Source: Siphonodentalium dalli (taxonomy: Eukaryota; Mollusca; Scaphopoda; Gadilida; Siphonodentaliidae). Taken from it: DNA of 64,000 bases. The stretch covers positions 252,156,484 through 252,220,483 of the forward strand of contig CP136064.1 in the NCBI GenBank assembly GCA_032622095.1. The letters run 5' to 3'. Positions 1-10,755 of this stretch are shown here, piece by piece. The notes below the pieces were generated by a model, which was given only the letters and a program-made list of their open reading frames with translations, was not told the origin of the DNA and searched no databases. The translations under genes were made by a program, and so were the position numbers. Each line of letters starts with the position of its first letter. Position 1 is the first letter of the stretch.

Positions 1-1320
1 CATGATATAGTACAAAGTATTTCGGGAGATAAATGTGTTGTTAGTAAATATCTTGAGAACAATATTTTTTAGAGTGGGAAACTAAGGCATATTATGGCAT
101 ATTGGCAACATCTATTGGTTTTATGCCGAGTTGACATTGGGCCTGGTACCCTCAAGTCCACAGACTCGGTCCGCTGGAATTTTGATCCCACAAATTTTGG
201 AAACCGCATTTAAGCCAATTAAATCAATTTAATTTTCGTGTGTGTATGTAATTGTGACTAATTAAAAATACATTGAAGCAAACATGTTTACCTAATCACA
301 GAGCCGCAAACAAACAGTAATGAAACTGAAACAATTGATTAAATTTAGGAAGACGGAAATAGCATACCGGGTTTTTCCAGGAATTACTGTAAATACTCTA
401 ATTTTCAATCTCACATAATTATTTTGCCGATTGCCTCGTGTAATCGTTCCAAATCCTGCGATCATATGGAATATCAACTAAGTGTTTTCCAACTTTTCAA
501 GGATTTATACATGGCTATTATTCAAGGGTTTTCAAGGAGTTAAGTGAAATCCAAGGATATTCAATGGCCTTGAAAATGGATTTTCATATTCAAGGGTTTT
601 CAAGGAAATTCAAGGAGCCGCGTAAACCATGTCTAAAAATAACCTGTAAAACTCGACCGAAAGGTTGTATGTATTATAAAAGAAATAAGCGAAATAAAAT
701 CAAAATTAAGGATTTCCAGACAGGTGTCTTCGATTCATATTATATGTTATTAATTGGTTGCCATATTGGCCGAGTTATGAGGCTGAGGTCTGTTGTATTA
801 AATTAACAATTATTCAAAATTAACAATTATTCAAAATTTCCAGCTATTCTTATTCTTGTGAGGTTTTTGAAGAATTTAATAGCTATTTCACAATAAGCCT
901 ACTGTCCCTTTCTACTGGGAATGACAGTTCCTCCATGTATACTTGTTCTTCCAGTGGCAAGCTATCATTAGCCAGTATATGGAATGGCAATTATGGTGAG
1001 CTTCACCTGTTAACATTGCAATCACGTATGACATCATTTACCATACGCTTATTGGCCACTTCTCTGCTTATTGGTCGACTTTTTTACTTTAAATATTGTC
1101 CGTGTTTTCCACTTAATGCTTGACTTTCGTTACTTATTATGCAGGCCACAGTCAGCTTATTGTGGCCTTAATAACCTATAGCTGATTAATATTTATTATT
1201 ATATACCGAAGAAACTACTAGTATATAAAACTTATATAGTTCCCCAAACTCACTGAGATTCTGAGTAGAAGAGACTTGACAGAGTTCCAGTCACTATTCC
1301 TCCTGTCCAGGATGAGTATG
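1..1320. other. non-coding stretch, 3' side of the GEF gene intron
   Basis: No convincing exon or transposon end is visible. Around 495-620 there is a degenerate run of 'TTCAAGGGTTTTCAAGG'-like phrases, probably an old minisatellite. At 806-838 a 17-base phrase (AATTAACAATTATTCAA) is repeated twice. The next exon of the minus-strand SEC14/GEF gene is expected at or beyond the left edge of the window; I did not find it here. Confidence 0.5.
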
Positions 1321-1479
1321 AATCCCTGCTCACTCTCATTAACACTGTAAAATAATCAAGGTTTATCAAATAAATATCTTCTTCCAGAAACAAAAGTTAT
1401 AAATCCCTGCTCACTCTCATTAACACTGTAAAATAATAAAGGTTTATCAAATAAATATCATATTCCAGAATTAAAGTTA
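1321..1479. repeat. two-copy tandem duplication, ~80-bp unit
   Basis: The phrase starting AATCCCTGCTCACTCTCATT occurs twice head to tail (from about 1321 and 1400). Both copies run through AACACTGTAAAATAAT and a TTTATCAAATAAATATC block, with only scattered differences. Confidence 0.85.
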
Positions 1480-1926
1480 GTTTGATAAATCACCCAGTAG
1501 AGCTGTAACGATTCATCATGATTTCAATAGATTGGAATATTTTCTATGCATCGCATCGGGATTGTCTGAAGTGATGCATCACGATTTATGAAAAGCATAT
1601 TTTTGCATTAAAAACTCAGCTAACAACAAATTCAACAATCAGGTATTGTCAGAGTTTGTCAACATTTATTTCTTAGAGGGTTTGAATGAGGAAGATATTT
1701 GATTAAAATTACACTTTCTAATTGCAGGAATCAGGTTGAAGTTGCCATGTGGCCTACAATGAAGACTGAATTAATCTTTGGGAACCTCATTCTACTTAGG
1801 CCTCAACTGCTATCGGAGACCACGGATCAGATTGAAGTTGGTGATGTTCAGTTGTTCACCCATTAGTCAACTCGATTATGCATTTTATCTTCTGCAAATT
1901 AGAGGATATAGAATCTTCACAGAATG

Positions 1927-2474
1927 GAACAAGAGCACGCTGTCAGGGTGTGGCATAATATGCCCGTTTCTGGAGTAGAGTGGGGCATGTAGAACTTGAT
2001 CTGTATACCAAATATGGTTCAGTTCACTCGATTCAATCTAAGAGCTTTAAGTTATATCATCTGAAAACCGCATATCAGGTAAAATCTAAGTCGAAAAAGG
2101 CGCATAACTCAGTCAAAATCCTGCGGACGAAACCCATATTCGAACTTGATCTGTATTTTTGGGTAGTAAACTAACATACCAAATTTGGTTCAGATCACTT
2201 GATTCAATCTAAAGTTATCATCCGGAAACCGCAAATCAGGTAAAATATAAGTCGAAAAAGGGGCATAACTCAGTCAAAATCATGTGGACGAGACCCATAT
2301 TCGAACTTGATCTGTATTTTGGTGTGGTAAACTAACATACCAAATTTGGTTTAGTTCACTCGACAGTATCTAAAGTTATCATCCAGAAACCAAAAGCAGA
2401 CGGACGGACAGACGACGGACGGACAGACAACCCATTTACATAATACGACCGTTTTTTCAAACGGGCGTATAATA
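1927..2474 (+). mobile_element. non-autonomous Helitron/Pearl-like element with ~150-bp core repeats
   Basis: It starts ACAAGAGCACGCTG and ends with GGACGGACGG-rich sequence, then a short hairpin (CCGTTT...AAACGG) and GGGCGTATAAT. Its body is two to three imperfect copies of a ~150-bp core containing AGTCGAAAAAGG(C/G)GCATAACTC. The element at 17858-18743 has the same start, core and end. Tandem-core elements with such ends are known from bivalves (Pearl/Helentron type). The family name is inference; the shared start and end are seen. Confidence 0.6.
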
Positions 2475-2487
2475 AAGTAAATAAAAA

Positions 2488-2650
2488 CAATGTTAATTTG
2501 AGACTATACATACTTCCCAGAAGATGTGGCCTAAGCAGAATGAGCTCCCCAGAGGGTGAATTTGGTGATGCTAGCCCACTGTGCAGGATAGCATCACTAA
2601 ATTTACCCTCTGAGGACCTCTTTCTGCAAATGACAGACACACTATTTGCA
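2488..2650. mobile_element. palindromic MITE, CAGAATGAGSTCCC family, copy 1
   Basis: Inverted halves: AGAATGAGCTCCCCAGAGGG with GAATTTGGTGATGCTA on the left, and TAGCATCACTAAATTTACCC then GGACCTCTTTCTGC on the right. The left flank AACAATGTTAATTTGAGACT is shared with the copy at 9536-9692, so it belongs to the element. Further copies lie at 13446-13560 and 13698-13850. Confidence 0.65.
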
Positions 2651-2688
2651 GACTTGTGTATATATTATATTGTAATACATGTACTCAC

Positions 2689-2803
2689 GGAGGAATATGA
2701 CTGAGGTAGGCTATGACTTTTCTGTACTCCACATCTCCGACATCTAACTTGTGATCATTTTCAGGAAACGTGAGGATTGGTGCTCCATTCTTAGCTTTCC
2801 CAC
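2689..2803 (-). CDS. SEC14-domain exon of a Dbl-family Rho GEF-like gene (exon 3 of those seen)
   Basis: A 115-nt internal exon. On the minus strand it is preceded by a TTTATTACAG acceptor and followed by a GTGAGT donor. It encodes about 38 residues: GGKAKNGAPILTFPENDHKL followed by a segment ending YRKVIAYLSHIPP. The pattern GG...G.PILTFP...........V..YL..IP is that of the N-terminal SEC14 (CRAL-TRIO-like) domain of Dbl-family Rho GEFs such as MCF2L/DBS and Trio/Kalirin, where it binds phosphoinositides and regulates the exchange domain. It enters in the phase left by the exon at 10939-11034 (last base G plus GT gives Gly) and leaves with two bases of a codon. The spectrin, DH and PH parts would lie beyond the left edge. 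I cannot separate MCF2L-type from Trio-type, so no symbol is given. SESTD1-like SEC14 proteins are an alternative. Confidence 0.85.
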
Positions 2804-3253
2804 CTGTAATAAATATTGTACGAAACCTAGTGTTGGTTAGTCCTAAAAAAAATACCTTTCATTGTTTCCGCTAACTATTTAAAACCCCCCTAGATTATAC
2901 ATTTTATTGAGATCTGTAAATTTAAATGGCAGTTTTTTGTTTGCACACTTAAAAATACTGTCATTTTTCAAATGATGGGCCATGCACTTTCCGAGTAGGA
3001 CCTATAGTATAATATAGTTATATTATATATACACAAGGTATGATCCCTTTTTTTATATGTTAGATATATCTGTTTAAGACAGAAATAAAAACAAGACAAT
3101 TTAAAATGTCTCCCAATTTTCTTATGTTCCTCCTCAGAATAGTACTCTATAGGCATGCTATAAGTGTCTTGCTGCTTTATGACTGATAAGAATAACTAAC
3201 AAGGCCTTAATATAGAATGTTATAATCTAAGACTCCTTGTCTGTGATTAGCTG

Positions 3254-3457
3254 CAGTATAATGCCCTAAGTAATCGACTCTATAACCACAGCAGAATTAT
3301 GGGTAACTTTTCAGGATCTAGTCGGAAATATGGCTTGTTGCCATTCATCGGGAGAGCTTTCCGATGAATGGCAACAAGCCATATTTCCGACTAAATCCTG
3401 AAAAGTTACCCATAATTCTGCTGTGGTTATGAAGTTGATTACTTAGGGCATTACTGT
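3254..3457. mobile_element. mariner-like palindromic MITE, copy 1
   Basis: Nearly complete palindrome. The left arm has CAGCAGAATTATGGGTAACT, TTTCAGGAT and GGAAATATGGCTTGTTGCC; the right arm is its reverse complement, with a very short loop. The termini resemble CAGT(A)ATGC...GCATTACTG flanked by TA. TA targets and CAGT-type ends suggest Tc1/mariner mobilisation. Other copies: 4789-4898, 6771-6983, 14309-14355, 15339-15519, 37443-37607, 39108-39322. Confidence 0.8.
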
Positions 3458-3876
3458 ATAGGTTAATATTGAGGGGGTTTACAACATTTTACAATATAAA
3501 TTCCAATGCTGAACGTTATCTCTTATATATGGGGATATAGTTTAAATACTCCCGTTAGCTTAGGATCGAGACTGATGCATGATAAAGACGATATCTTTTC
3601 AACATTTAAAGATCAATATTATGCCATTCCCATGACACAAAGATCAATTTGAAGATATAGATTGATGGCAGCACTGAGTGAGATTGTTTGTCAAATTCTC
3701 CTATAAATGCAGAACCAAATATTGACTTTTAATCCCAGTGGTTTGAGGCAACGATATGGAGTATGATAATGGCATGAGATGATATAAATCAGAAATCATT
3801 GCGACCTCAAGTTTGAATTTAGTTAAACCGGACTGCAGCACAGTGCTTGAATTGTACACATGTCCACCTGTTACTG

Positions 3877-3960
3877 ACAGGTGACTGTTCCTATGTGACA
3901 AGTGGACAGGTGACTGTTCCTATGTGACAAGTGGACAGGTGACTGTTCCTTTGTGACAAG
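3877..3960 (+). repeat. 29-bp tandem repeat, three copies
   Basis: The unit ACAGGTGACTGTTCC followed by TATGTGACAAGTGG is repeated three times (3877, 3906, 3935). The last copy has one base change and is cut short. Confidence 0.9.
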
Positions 3961-4092
3961 TATATTTTTTTGGTGAGCTTAAAAGGCAACTGAGAAAAAA
4001 AAAAAAAATGTTCTCTAATTCATAATATATTTTTTTTAATATACACGTATGTGAGTAAGCACCCTGAGACTACAAAAGCCAATAAACATTAA

Positions 4093-4658
4093 AGATGGAT
4101 TATCTCTTTAAATAACAAATTTGAAATAGTATATAAAATAATAAATATGAACTGAAGACCCCTGTCCGGAAAGGCTTCTATCAATTAATATTGATTTTAT
4201 TTTCAATATTTTATTGGGCCCGTTTATTTGTCTATTTTTAGAACAGACCATTCGGGTGATACCATATAGCGACAGAGAGCATTAATAGGTTGTTCCTATG
4301 GCTACGCACCGGACATCAAATGTCCCAGATTGATTGGTTGTATTGTTTTATTCCATAGTTATAAGCGATAATGAGTATAATTAATGTTTATTTGTGACAA
4401 AATTACACCATATAATTTCTGGTCTCTGTTAACAGTAACCACTATTGTTCGTTAGCTAAACAACCACACCTTTTTAGACCAGAAAATATTCGAAATAACA
4501 TGAATATTAATCGATAGAAGCATTTCCGGATAGGAGTCTTCGATTCAGATCTAATATTTTATACCCCGTTAACTATATAATACATGTTTACAAAGAGATA
4601 ATCCACCTTTATACCCCGGTAACTATATAATACATGTTTACAAAGAGATAATCCACCT
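4093..4658. mobile_element. TTAA-flanked MITE with long inverted repeats
   Basis: TTAA occurs at 4089-4092 and 4659-4662. The left end is AGATGGATTATCTCTTT and the right end AAAGAGATAATCCACCT. Inversion continues inward for over 100 bases; the arms share GTCCGGAAAGGCTTCTATC and its near complement GATAGAAGCATTTCCGGAT. No coding capacity is seen. A TTAA target duplication suggests piggyBac-type mobilisation, though the termini are not the usual CCC...GGG. Confidence 0.7.
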
Positions 4659-4660
4659 TT
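4561..4660. repeat. 50-bp tandem duplication inside the TTAA element
   Basis: Two copies (4561-4610 and 4611-4660) of a unit starting ATACCCCGTTAACTATATAA and ending AATCCACCTTT. They differ only at one base (GTT/GGT). Confidence 0.9.
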
Positions 4661-4788
4661 AAAGACATGTTATGTACTTGTTCGGTGCATGAAACTGATA
4701 AAACTTAGAATTCATGCGCTATCACAACTGGAGGAATGTAACATTCTACTAACATCGCCGAAAAGTTGAAGCAAATTGACCGTACCAC

Positions 4789-4898
4789 TCCCCGAGAGCT
4801 TTCCGATGAATGGCAACAAGCCATATTTCCGACTAAATCCTGAAAAGTTACCCATAATTCTGCTGTGTTTAAGGAGTCGATTAATTAGAGCATTACTG
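4789..4898. mobile_element. mariner-like MITE, one arm only
   Basis: It starts TCCCCGAGAGCTTTCC, the centre of the palindrome, and ends GAGCATTACTG followed by TA. The left arm is missing, so this is half an element. Confidence 0.8.
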
Positions 4899-4899
4899 T

Positions 4900-5815
4900 A
4901 GGTTTACAAATACACGAAATATTGTTAAACCGGCTACATATATGCTATGAAAAATACTTGCCATTGGTTAGTCACTTTCCAGATGTTTAAATTTTTTGTC
5001 ATAGAAGGAACTACTCATTATTTAAATGAGTATTTAGTATAGAAGGGTTAAACAGCTGATAAAGTTACTGATGATTGTACTTGATGTCACACATGACACA
5101 ATGTGTCATCTCAATTACTTTTGTCATGGTTGTTGTTATGGTGACCAAATGTCAAGTAGTTGGCAGAAAAAGAAAATGCAATGATGACTAAAAGGAAGTT
5201 GTGTACAGGAACTGATATGACAGCAAGTATTCCTCAATGCATGCAGCCATTATATTGAACATCATACGTCCATGTATTCCATGCACACAAAAAAAACACT
5301 GTACACTGATCACGTGTGTTCCTAGGTGCAATAACACATGATTCATGTGCACTACTGTAACAACAGAACTTTATTTGTATTAAATGTAGCATACAACCGA
5401 AATGTAGACCTAAACACACCTAGCTACCCTCAACATGAAATAGCAAAATTAAAAATATAATATTAGCTCATATTTATTTTCAAATCTCAGTTATTAATAT
5501 AAATAGAATTTCACACACGGCTACTTGGAATGTCATATGCAGGTAGACCTATAAACAATATAGTGTCTATATAATATAATAAATACATGTTGATTAGGCT
5601 ACAGCTGCGTTTTGGCCTATTTATGAATACTCTAACTGTCAATAGACACACAGCACTGCATTCTAGTATAGTAAATGATTATTTAATGACCCAATTCTAT
5701 GTCTGATAACAATATAGACACATCAAAGCTATTGGTACTATTGCACTAAGTAAGCAAATGTGAATTACGTAGCCTGGACTAATTACCAGGTTGACACTGT
5801 AAGTGATAATATTTT
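4900..5815. other. no recognised feature
   Basis: AT-rich intron sequence. No transposon termini, tandem repeat or exon-like frame was recognised on either strand. Confidence 0.5.
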
Positions 5816-5855
5816 GTTGTTTTATAAATTGTCATTTTGTTCTAGGGATGCGGAC

Positions 5856-5934
5856 GTGACCAGTCCTGACTGGTCCAGCTCTCGGGTTCAGTCTGGTCCA
5901 GCTCTCGGTGCTATTCTTGCCTAGGCCGGTCCAA
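5856..5934. repeat. GGTCCAG-rich low-complexity tract
   Basis: Clustered copies of (G)GTCCAG and its complement (GACCAGTC, GGTCCAGCTC). A related tract lies at 7100-7192. Both tracts are near the phrase TTTTATAAATTGTCAT (5821 and 7208), so they may be two ends of one disrupted element. Confidence 0.6.
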
Positions 5935-6107
5935 TCATTATAAAACAATTATAAAACACCTTAAATGGAGGGAATTAAGCTTGTATTAAACTCTGGATGT
6001 CATAATTATATAATACATTGTATGCACATGCGCATTGTGGAAATGTGTAGTGTATTTTCTTATCTCCATTATTGTATAGAAGTTAGAGAATGAATAAATA
6101 TGCTTAA

Positions 6108-6551
6108 AGGTACTCAATCCGATTCGATGGTCCCCATATTATCATATTCCAACAACATCAACATTCTTTGAAATGCAGCTTCAGTTTTTATCAGAATCAA
6201 GTAATATTGCCAAAAAATAATACTAACAACAGTATAAAATTGCCCGAAACCTGTTATTTATTAACATTTTGTTCAATGAAATTTTGACGGTTTGTCAAAT
6301 ATGTGACACAAAAAAGCCACTTGATTTTAGAGTTATCCATCTTCATCTGCAATTTGGTCCGAGACCGTCTTCTCGTTTAATTTTTACTGGGCCACTATAA
6401 TTTATCGCTGGTGAAAAAATATATTTCATAAATTGATATCTGATCACTCTGAGCTTTAATGGGTGGGTTACTCGACTCGAAACAAAAATATTGTTTATCC
6501 CCGAAGCCAAGGAAATAGTAATTTGCGAGCATTAATTTGAATTATGCATCT
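6108..6551. mobile_element. TTAA-flanked MITE, AGGTACTCAA family, copy 1
   Basis: TTAA at 6104-6107 and 6552-6555. The left end is AGGTACTCAATCCGATTCGA and the right end AATTATGCATCT. Internal landmarks shared with the other copies: TGGTCCCCAT, GATATCTGAT...CTCTGAGCTTT and GGTTACTCGACTCGA. Relatives: 20512-20980, 35360-35830, 35852-36297, 57900-58368. Confidence 0.8.
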
Positions 6552-6770
6552 TTAAAACTTGTGACTGTGACTCGGTTCAGAGTCTGTATTTCACGTTTCC
6601 GCTATCCCCCACATGCTATGATTGGAATGAGTGTAAATACTCTAAGTCTTTCAGCAATCATAACGTTTTGTTCTTAGCATTGCCATTAGCCAACTAACAT
6701 ATTCCAGATAGATTGGTCAATTTCCGACATGCATGCAGGTGTGTGTACCGCCATATTGGTATTGGATGTA

Positions 6771-6983
6771 CAGTAATGCTCTAATTAATCGACCTCTTAA
6801 CCAAAGCAGAATTATGGGTAACTTTTCAGGATTTAGTCGGAAATATGGCTTGTTGCCATTCATCGGAAAGCTCTCCCCGAGAGCTTTCCGATGAATGGCA
6901 ACAAGCCATATTTCCGACTAAATCCTGAAAAGTTACCCATAATTCTGCTTTGGTTAAGAGGTCGATTAATTAGAGCATTACTG
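6771..6983. mobile_element. mariner-like palindromic MITE, reference copy
   Basis: TA target copies at 6769-6770 and 6984-6985. The 213-bp element runs from CAGTAATGCTCTAATTAATC to GATTAATTAGAGCATTACTG. The two ~100-base arms are almost exact reverse complements around CTCTCCCCGAGAGC. No internal coding space. This is the most complete copy in the window. Confidence 0.9.
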
Positions 6984-7099
6984 TAGTTACTTGGAGTTAG
7001 ATATTGCCAACTATAGACTACTATTTCGTGATTCAAAATCTATGTTCAGTACATTGTAATTGTATTCAAGTTCGCCAACTGGTACAGTACCAGACTGCC

Positions 7100-7192
7100 A
7101 TGGGTGGACCAGTCCAACGCGGTCCAATGATGGCTGGCGGTCCAGTCCATGGTCCGGCCCTGGACCGGACTGGTTTTTTTGCGGTCCAGTCA
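7100..7192. repeat. GGTCCAG-rich palindromic tract
   Basis: Repeated GGTCCAG, GGACCAGTCC and GGTCCGGCCCTGGACC motifs give several overlapping small palindromes. See the related tract at 5856-5934. Confidence 0.65.
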
Positions 7193-7332
7193 GCATCCCG
7201 ATTTTGTTTTATAAATTGTCATATCTGGGTCAAACGTAATTATTTCACATTGCGACTTGTTTTCCTTAGCTGCACCCACTGCACTCTGTGTTGGCTATTT
7301 CTAAGACTTTAACAGTTGCCTTTTAAATTTAA

Positions 7333-7550
7333 CCCTTTCTTTACTGGAGCATCCTGAAATTTAGCGAAAACCCTGTGCCAATGCATTCTCTTTCATATGC
7401 AACTCTCACATAGGGAGCCTCACATATATAAGAGAATGGATTGACCCAACAATATTTACATTGATCTTGTAAGCCGATGCATTATCTTATAAATGTGAGG
7501 CTCCCTATGGGAGACTCGCATATGTAAGAGAATGTACTGGCATAAAATGG
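7333..7550. mobile_element. piggyBac-like MITE, degenerate copy
   Basis: TTAA at 7329-7332 followed by CCCTTTCTTTACTGGAGC; TTAA again at 7551-7554. Two internal hairpins are built on CCAATGCATTCTC and on GCATTATCTTATAAATGTG with the AGGGAGCCTC block. It belongs to the CCCTTTCAT subfamily. Confidence 0.7.
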
Positions 7551-7688
7551 TTAATCTGTTAATCAGGCTTCTGTTTGAAATATAGAGTATTTATATTAGT
7601 TTGAGACAGACTCTTAGTCTTAGTCTTATATCTCTAGATCAGCTTGCTAAGATTAATCTAGATTGCTACATTTAGTTAGCACCCTTAA

Positions 7689-8079
7689 CCCTTTACCCAA
7701 CAAAACGGTCAAAACCGGCCAAATAAAGCTTCAACAGCCTAAACTATCTTCGGTCTGTCTCAATAGAACCATACACATATGGATATCATTGGAACCGGCT
7801 CCTTGACCACATTGTGATAGTTACAGTTATGCCCTGTGCCAATGCATTCTCTTATATATGCGAGTCGACCATAGGTCGCCTCGCATATATAAGAGAATGC
7901 ATTGGCCTAAAAAAAACTTTTTTTAACACTTTTTACCATTTTTTCTTACATTCTTTAACAATTTTATAATTTTTAATGTGTTAAGCCAATGCATTCTCTT
8001 ATATATGCGAGGCGACCTATGGTCGACTCGCATATATAAGAGAATGCATTGGCACAGGGCAGTTCTGTTGGGTAAAGGG
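7689..8079 (+). mobile_element. piggyBac-like MITE, full-length copy A
   Basis: TTAA at 7685-7688 and 8080-8083; ends CCCTTTACCCAACA and TGTTGGGTAAAGGG. Inside are two ~66-bp hairpins of the form CCAATGCATTCTCTTATATA-GCGAGTCGACC-ATAGGTCGCC and its complement. They are in opposite orientation, so the hairpins also pair with each other. CCC...GGG termini at TTAA are characteristic of piggyBac elements. Full-length siblings: 11163-11554 and 50186-50578. Confidence 0.85.
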
Positions 8080-8404
8080 TTAAAGCTCTGAATTAATAGG
8101 TCAGGCAAGCGTTGGTAGATAACTGATTTTTTCATTAATCTCAATATTAACTATATAGTTGTACAGGTTGTAGTATTAAATTTTAGAATATTATTCATAA
8201 TAATATAGAATGAAATAATCAATCTGTCCACACGTTAAAGACATGTTGTATGCCAGTACCAGTAATCGTATGGTCACAAATACAATCTCCGAAGATGTAC
8301 ATTGTGCTGTTCTAATATAATGGTAGATCCGTTCTGTGTCAATATTCAAACCCATGCATGTTCAGACTGATATATGCTTCCCAAGAGAGTGATTAATTTT
8401 AAGG

Positions 8405-8600
8405 ATGTCCCCATAGCCGTGGTGGTTAGGTCATCTATAAGATCTATGATCGCAGTTTGGGCTAGACGAGGTTGGCTTGTGTTCAAACCTCAAATTGGGT
8501 GAAAATTGGGACAGATTTGAGGGACAAGAATTGAGGGATATCTAAATGTGCCATTCCGATCAATACATCTGGATATGAATGAGAATTTGTTCATGCTCAC
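8405..8600 (+). mobile_element. tRNA-derived SINE-like sequence
   Basis: AGCCGTGGTGGTTAGGTC resembles a pol III A box. GTGTTCAAACC, about 55 bases later, resembles a B box. The spacing fits a tRNA head, but no cloverleaf with matching acceptor arms is apparent. The 3' part (to about 8600) is unrelated and continues into the minisatellite. Confidence 0.5.
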
Positions 8601-8615
8601 AGCTCACTGAAGCTC

Positions 8616-9392
8616 TACCCTCTATTTACAGCCTTACCTCTAACAATTTCGCATGGTAGCACCTCTATTTACAGCCTAACCTCTAACAATTTCACATGGT
8701 AGCACCTCTATTTACAGCCTAACCTCTAACAATTTAACATGGTAGCACCTCTATTTACAGCCTAACCTCTAACAATTTCACATGGTAGCACCTCTATTTA
8801 CAGCCTTACCTCTAACAATTTAACATGGTAGCACCTCTATTTACAGCCTTACCTCTAACAATTTAACATGGTAGCACCTCTATTTACAGCCTTACCTCTA
8901 ACAATTTCACATGATAGCACCTCTATTTACAGCCTAACCTCTAACAATTTCACATGGTAGCACCTCTATTTACAGCCTTACCTCTAACAATTTCACATGA
9001 TAGCACCTCTATTTACAGCCTTACCTCTAACAATTTAACATGGTAGCACCTCTATTTACAGCCTTACCTCTAACAATTTAACATGGTAGCACCTCTATTT
9101 ACAGCCTTACCTCTAACAATTTCACATGCTAGCACCTCTATTTACAGCCTTACCTCTAACAATTTAACATGGTAGCACCTCTATTTACAGCCTTACCTCT
9201 AACAATTTCACATGATAGCACCTCTATTTACAGCCTTACCTCTAACAATTTAACATGGTAGCACCTCTATTTACAGCCTTACCTCTAACAATTTAACATG
9301 CTAGCACCTCTATTTACAGCCTTACCTCTAACAATTTCACATGGTAGCACCTCTATTTACAGCCTAATCTCTAACAATTTCACATGGTAGCA
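8616..9392 (+). repeat. 43-bp minisatellite, ~18 copies
   Basis: The unit TAGCACCTCTATTTACAGCC followed by TWACCTCTAACAATTTMACATGG is repeated about 18 times with almost fixed length. Variants differ mainly at two positions (T/A in CCTTACC/CCTAACC; C/A in TTTCAC/TTTAAC) plus GGT/GAT/GCT at the junction. The variants are interspersed. Confidence 0.95.
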
Positions 9393-9535
9393 AAATTGGA
9401 GTAATACCGTACATGGCCATGTCAATAAGAAATAAGAATTTGTTCATGATCACTGAAGCTTTCACATTTGAAGCAATGAACACTCATACTGAGTCCATGC
9501 CTCAATAAATGAACAGAATGGAAAAAGTAACTAAA

Positions 9536-9692
9536 ACAATGTTAATTTGAGACTATAGATACTTCCCAGAAATTGAGACCTTCGCAGAATGAGGTCCCAG
9601 AGGGCGAATTCAGTGATGCTATCCCATTGGGTGGGGTAGTGTCACTAAGTTCACCCTCTGGGGACCTTATTTTGCAAATGACAGACACACTT
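9536..9692. mobile_element. palindromic MITE, CAGAATGAGGTCCC family, copy 2
   Basis: AACAATGTTAATTTGAGACT leads into GCAGAATGAGGTCCCAGAGG with GAATTCAGTGATGCTA. The mirrored AGTGTCACTAAGTTCACCC and TGGGGACCTTATTTTGCA close it. Same layout as 2488-2650, including the trailing GACAGACACAC. Confidence 0.65.
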
Positions 9693-9699
9693 TTTCACA

Positions 9700-9790
9700 A
9701 TCTCCATCAGATTTCGAACCCTCGACCATATCAAAGGTGTAGCTCAGAGGTTGACTTATTAACCAACTGAGCTTTCTGCTCCTGATATAG
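9700..9790 (-). mobile_element. tRNA-like sequence (SINE head or tRNA pseudogene)
   Basis: Read on the minus strand: AAGCTCAGTTGGTTAATAAG (A-box-like), then GAGGGTTCGAAATC (B-box-like) about 45 bases on. The spacing matches a tRNA gene. The ends do not form an obvious acceptor stem, and it abuts a MITE, so a functional tRNA is unlikely. Confidence 0.55.
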
Positions 9791-9830
9791 GCTGATATAG
9801 CCAACTATATTCTGCATATGGATGCTATAA

Positions 9831-10246
9831 CCCTTTAAAGCTTCAACAGCCTAAAATACCCTGTGCCAATGCATTCTCTTATATATGCGAGTCGACCATA
9901 GGTCGCCTCGCATATATAAGAGAATGCATTGGCCTAACAATTTTTTATCATTTTTTTTAAATAAATGTTTCTTACAATTTTTAGGACATAAAATAAAAAA
10001 CATCCATTACCCTGCAGGGAGCCCCACACATATATAGAAGCATATAGAAGAGTGTCGTCTGCTCATGTTTGTCTGGGGCTCTGTATGGGTGAAATTATAA
10101 AATTGTTAAAGAATACAAGAAAAAATTATTAAAATTGTAAAAAATTGTTAGGCCAATGCATTCTCTTATATATGCGAGGCGACCTATGGTCGACTCGCAT
10201 ATATAATAGAATGCATTGGCACAGGGCCGTTCTGTTGGGTAAAGGG
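9831..10246 (+). mobile_element. piggyBac-like MITE, left end altered
   Basis: The right end TGTTGGGTAAAGGG is followed by TTAA at 10247-10250. The left end reads ATAACCCTTTAAAG, so its first ~100 bases are deleted down to AGCTTCAACAGCC. Both internal CCAATGCATTCTC hairpins are present, and the spacer between them is expanded. Confidence 0.8.
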
Positions 10247-10719
10247 TTAATATTCCCACTCTAAAATTATGTCTACATAATTATGAGTTCAAATGAACTA
10301 AATCTTTTTTATCAGAGAATAAATGCATTTTTATTACTATGTCTGTTTAAATTAGATAACAATTAATGCCTTGACCTGGAAATGAGTTTTTCCTGTATGA
10401 TGACATACATTATGTCTTTGAAGTAGCCAGTGAATCATGGAGAAGCAGGGTGAAGTGGGTAATTTTGAGTGCAGGTGTCAGGTGTATCAGTTGTAGTCTA
10501 CTAACCCATATAATATTGATCTTAACTGCCATATCTCTCGGGACATGCTAGCATGAATCGCTCCCTATCATACAATTTAGCCTCATCCTCTGCAGACTGA
10601 TTAATGTATCAGATTTAATCATATTGATCCCAGTATGAGCTCTGTATAAATTGTTTATGATCAAATCGTTTCTTCTCAATTTCAGATTTTTGCCATTTGT
10701 ATATCAACACAGTATTTAA

Positions 10720-10755
10720 CCCTTTCATGATGGGAGTTGCACTGTTGCGATGGTG
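10720..10755 (+). mobile_element. fragment of piggyBac-like MITE end
   Basis: TTAA at 10716-10719 followed by CCCTTTCATGATGGGAGTTG, matching the CCCTTTCAT subfamily end at 17575 and 17658. Nothing further of the element is visible. Confidence 0.5.

Noticed and set aside
955-995. Possible 41-nt plus-strand exon between a TTCTTCCAG acceptor and a GGTGAGC donor
   Set aside because: Too short, no neighbouring exon in phase, and splice-like motifs of this quality occur by chance in a 64-kb window.
8616-9392. CRISPR array
   Set aside because: The whole 43-bp unit repeats without unique spacers, and the genome is eukaryotic.
9700-9790. Functional tRNA gene
   Set aside because: A- and B-box-like sequences are present, but there is no convincing acceptor stem or anticodon arm, and it adjoins a MITE; a SINE head or pseudogene is more likely.
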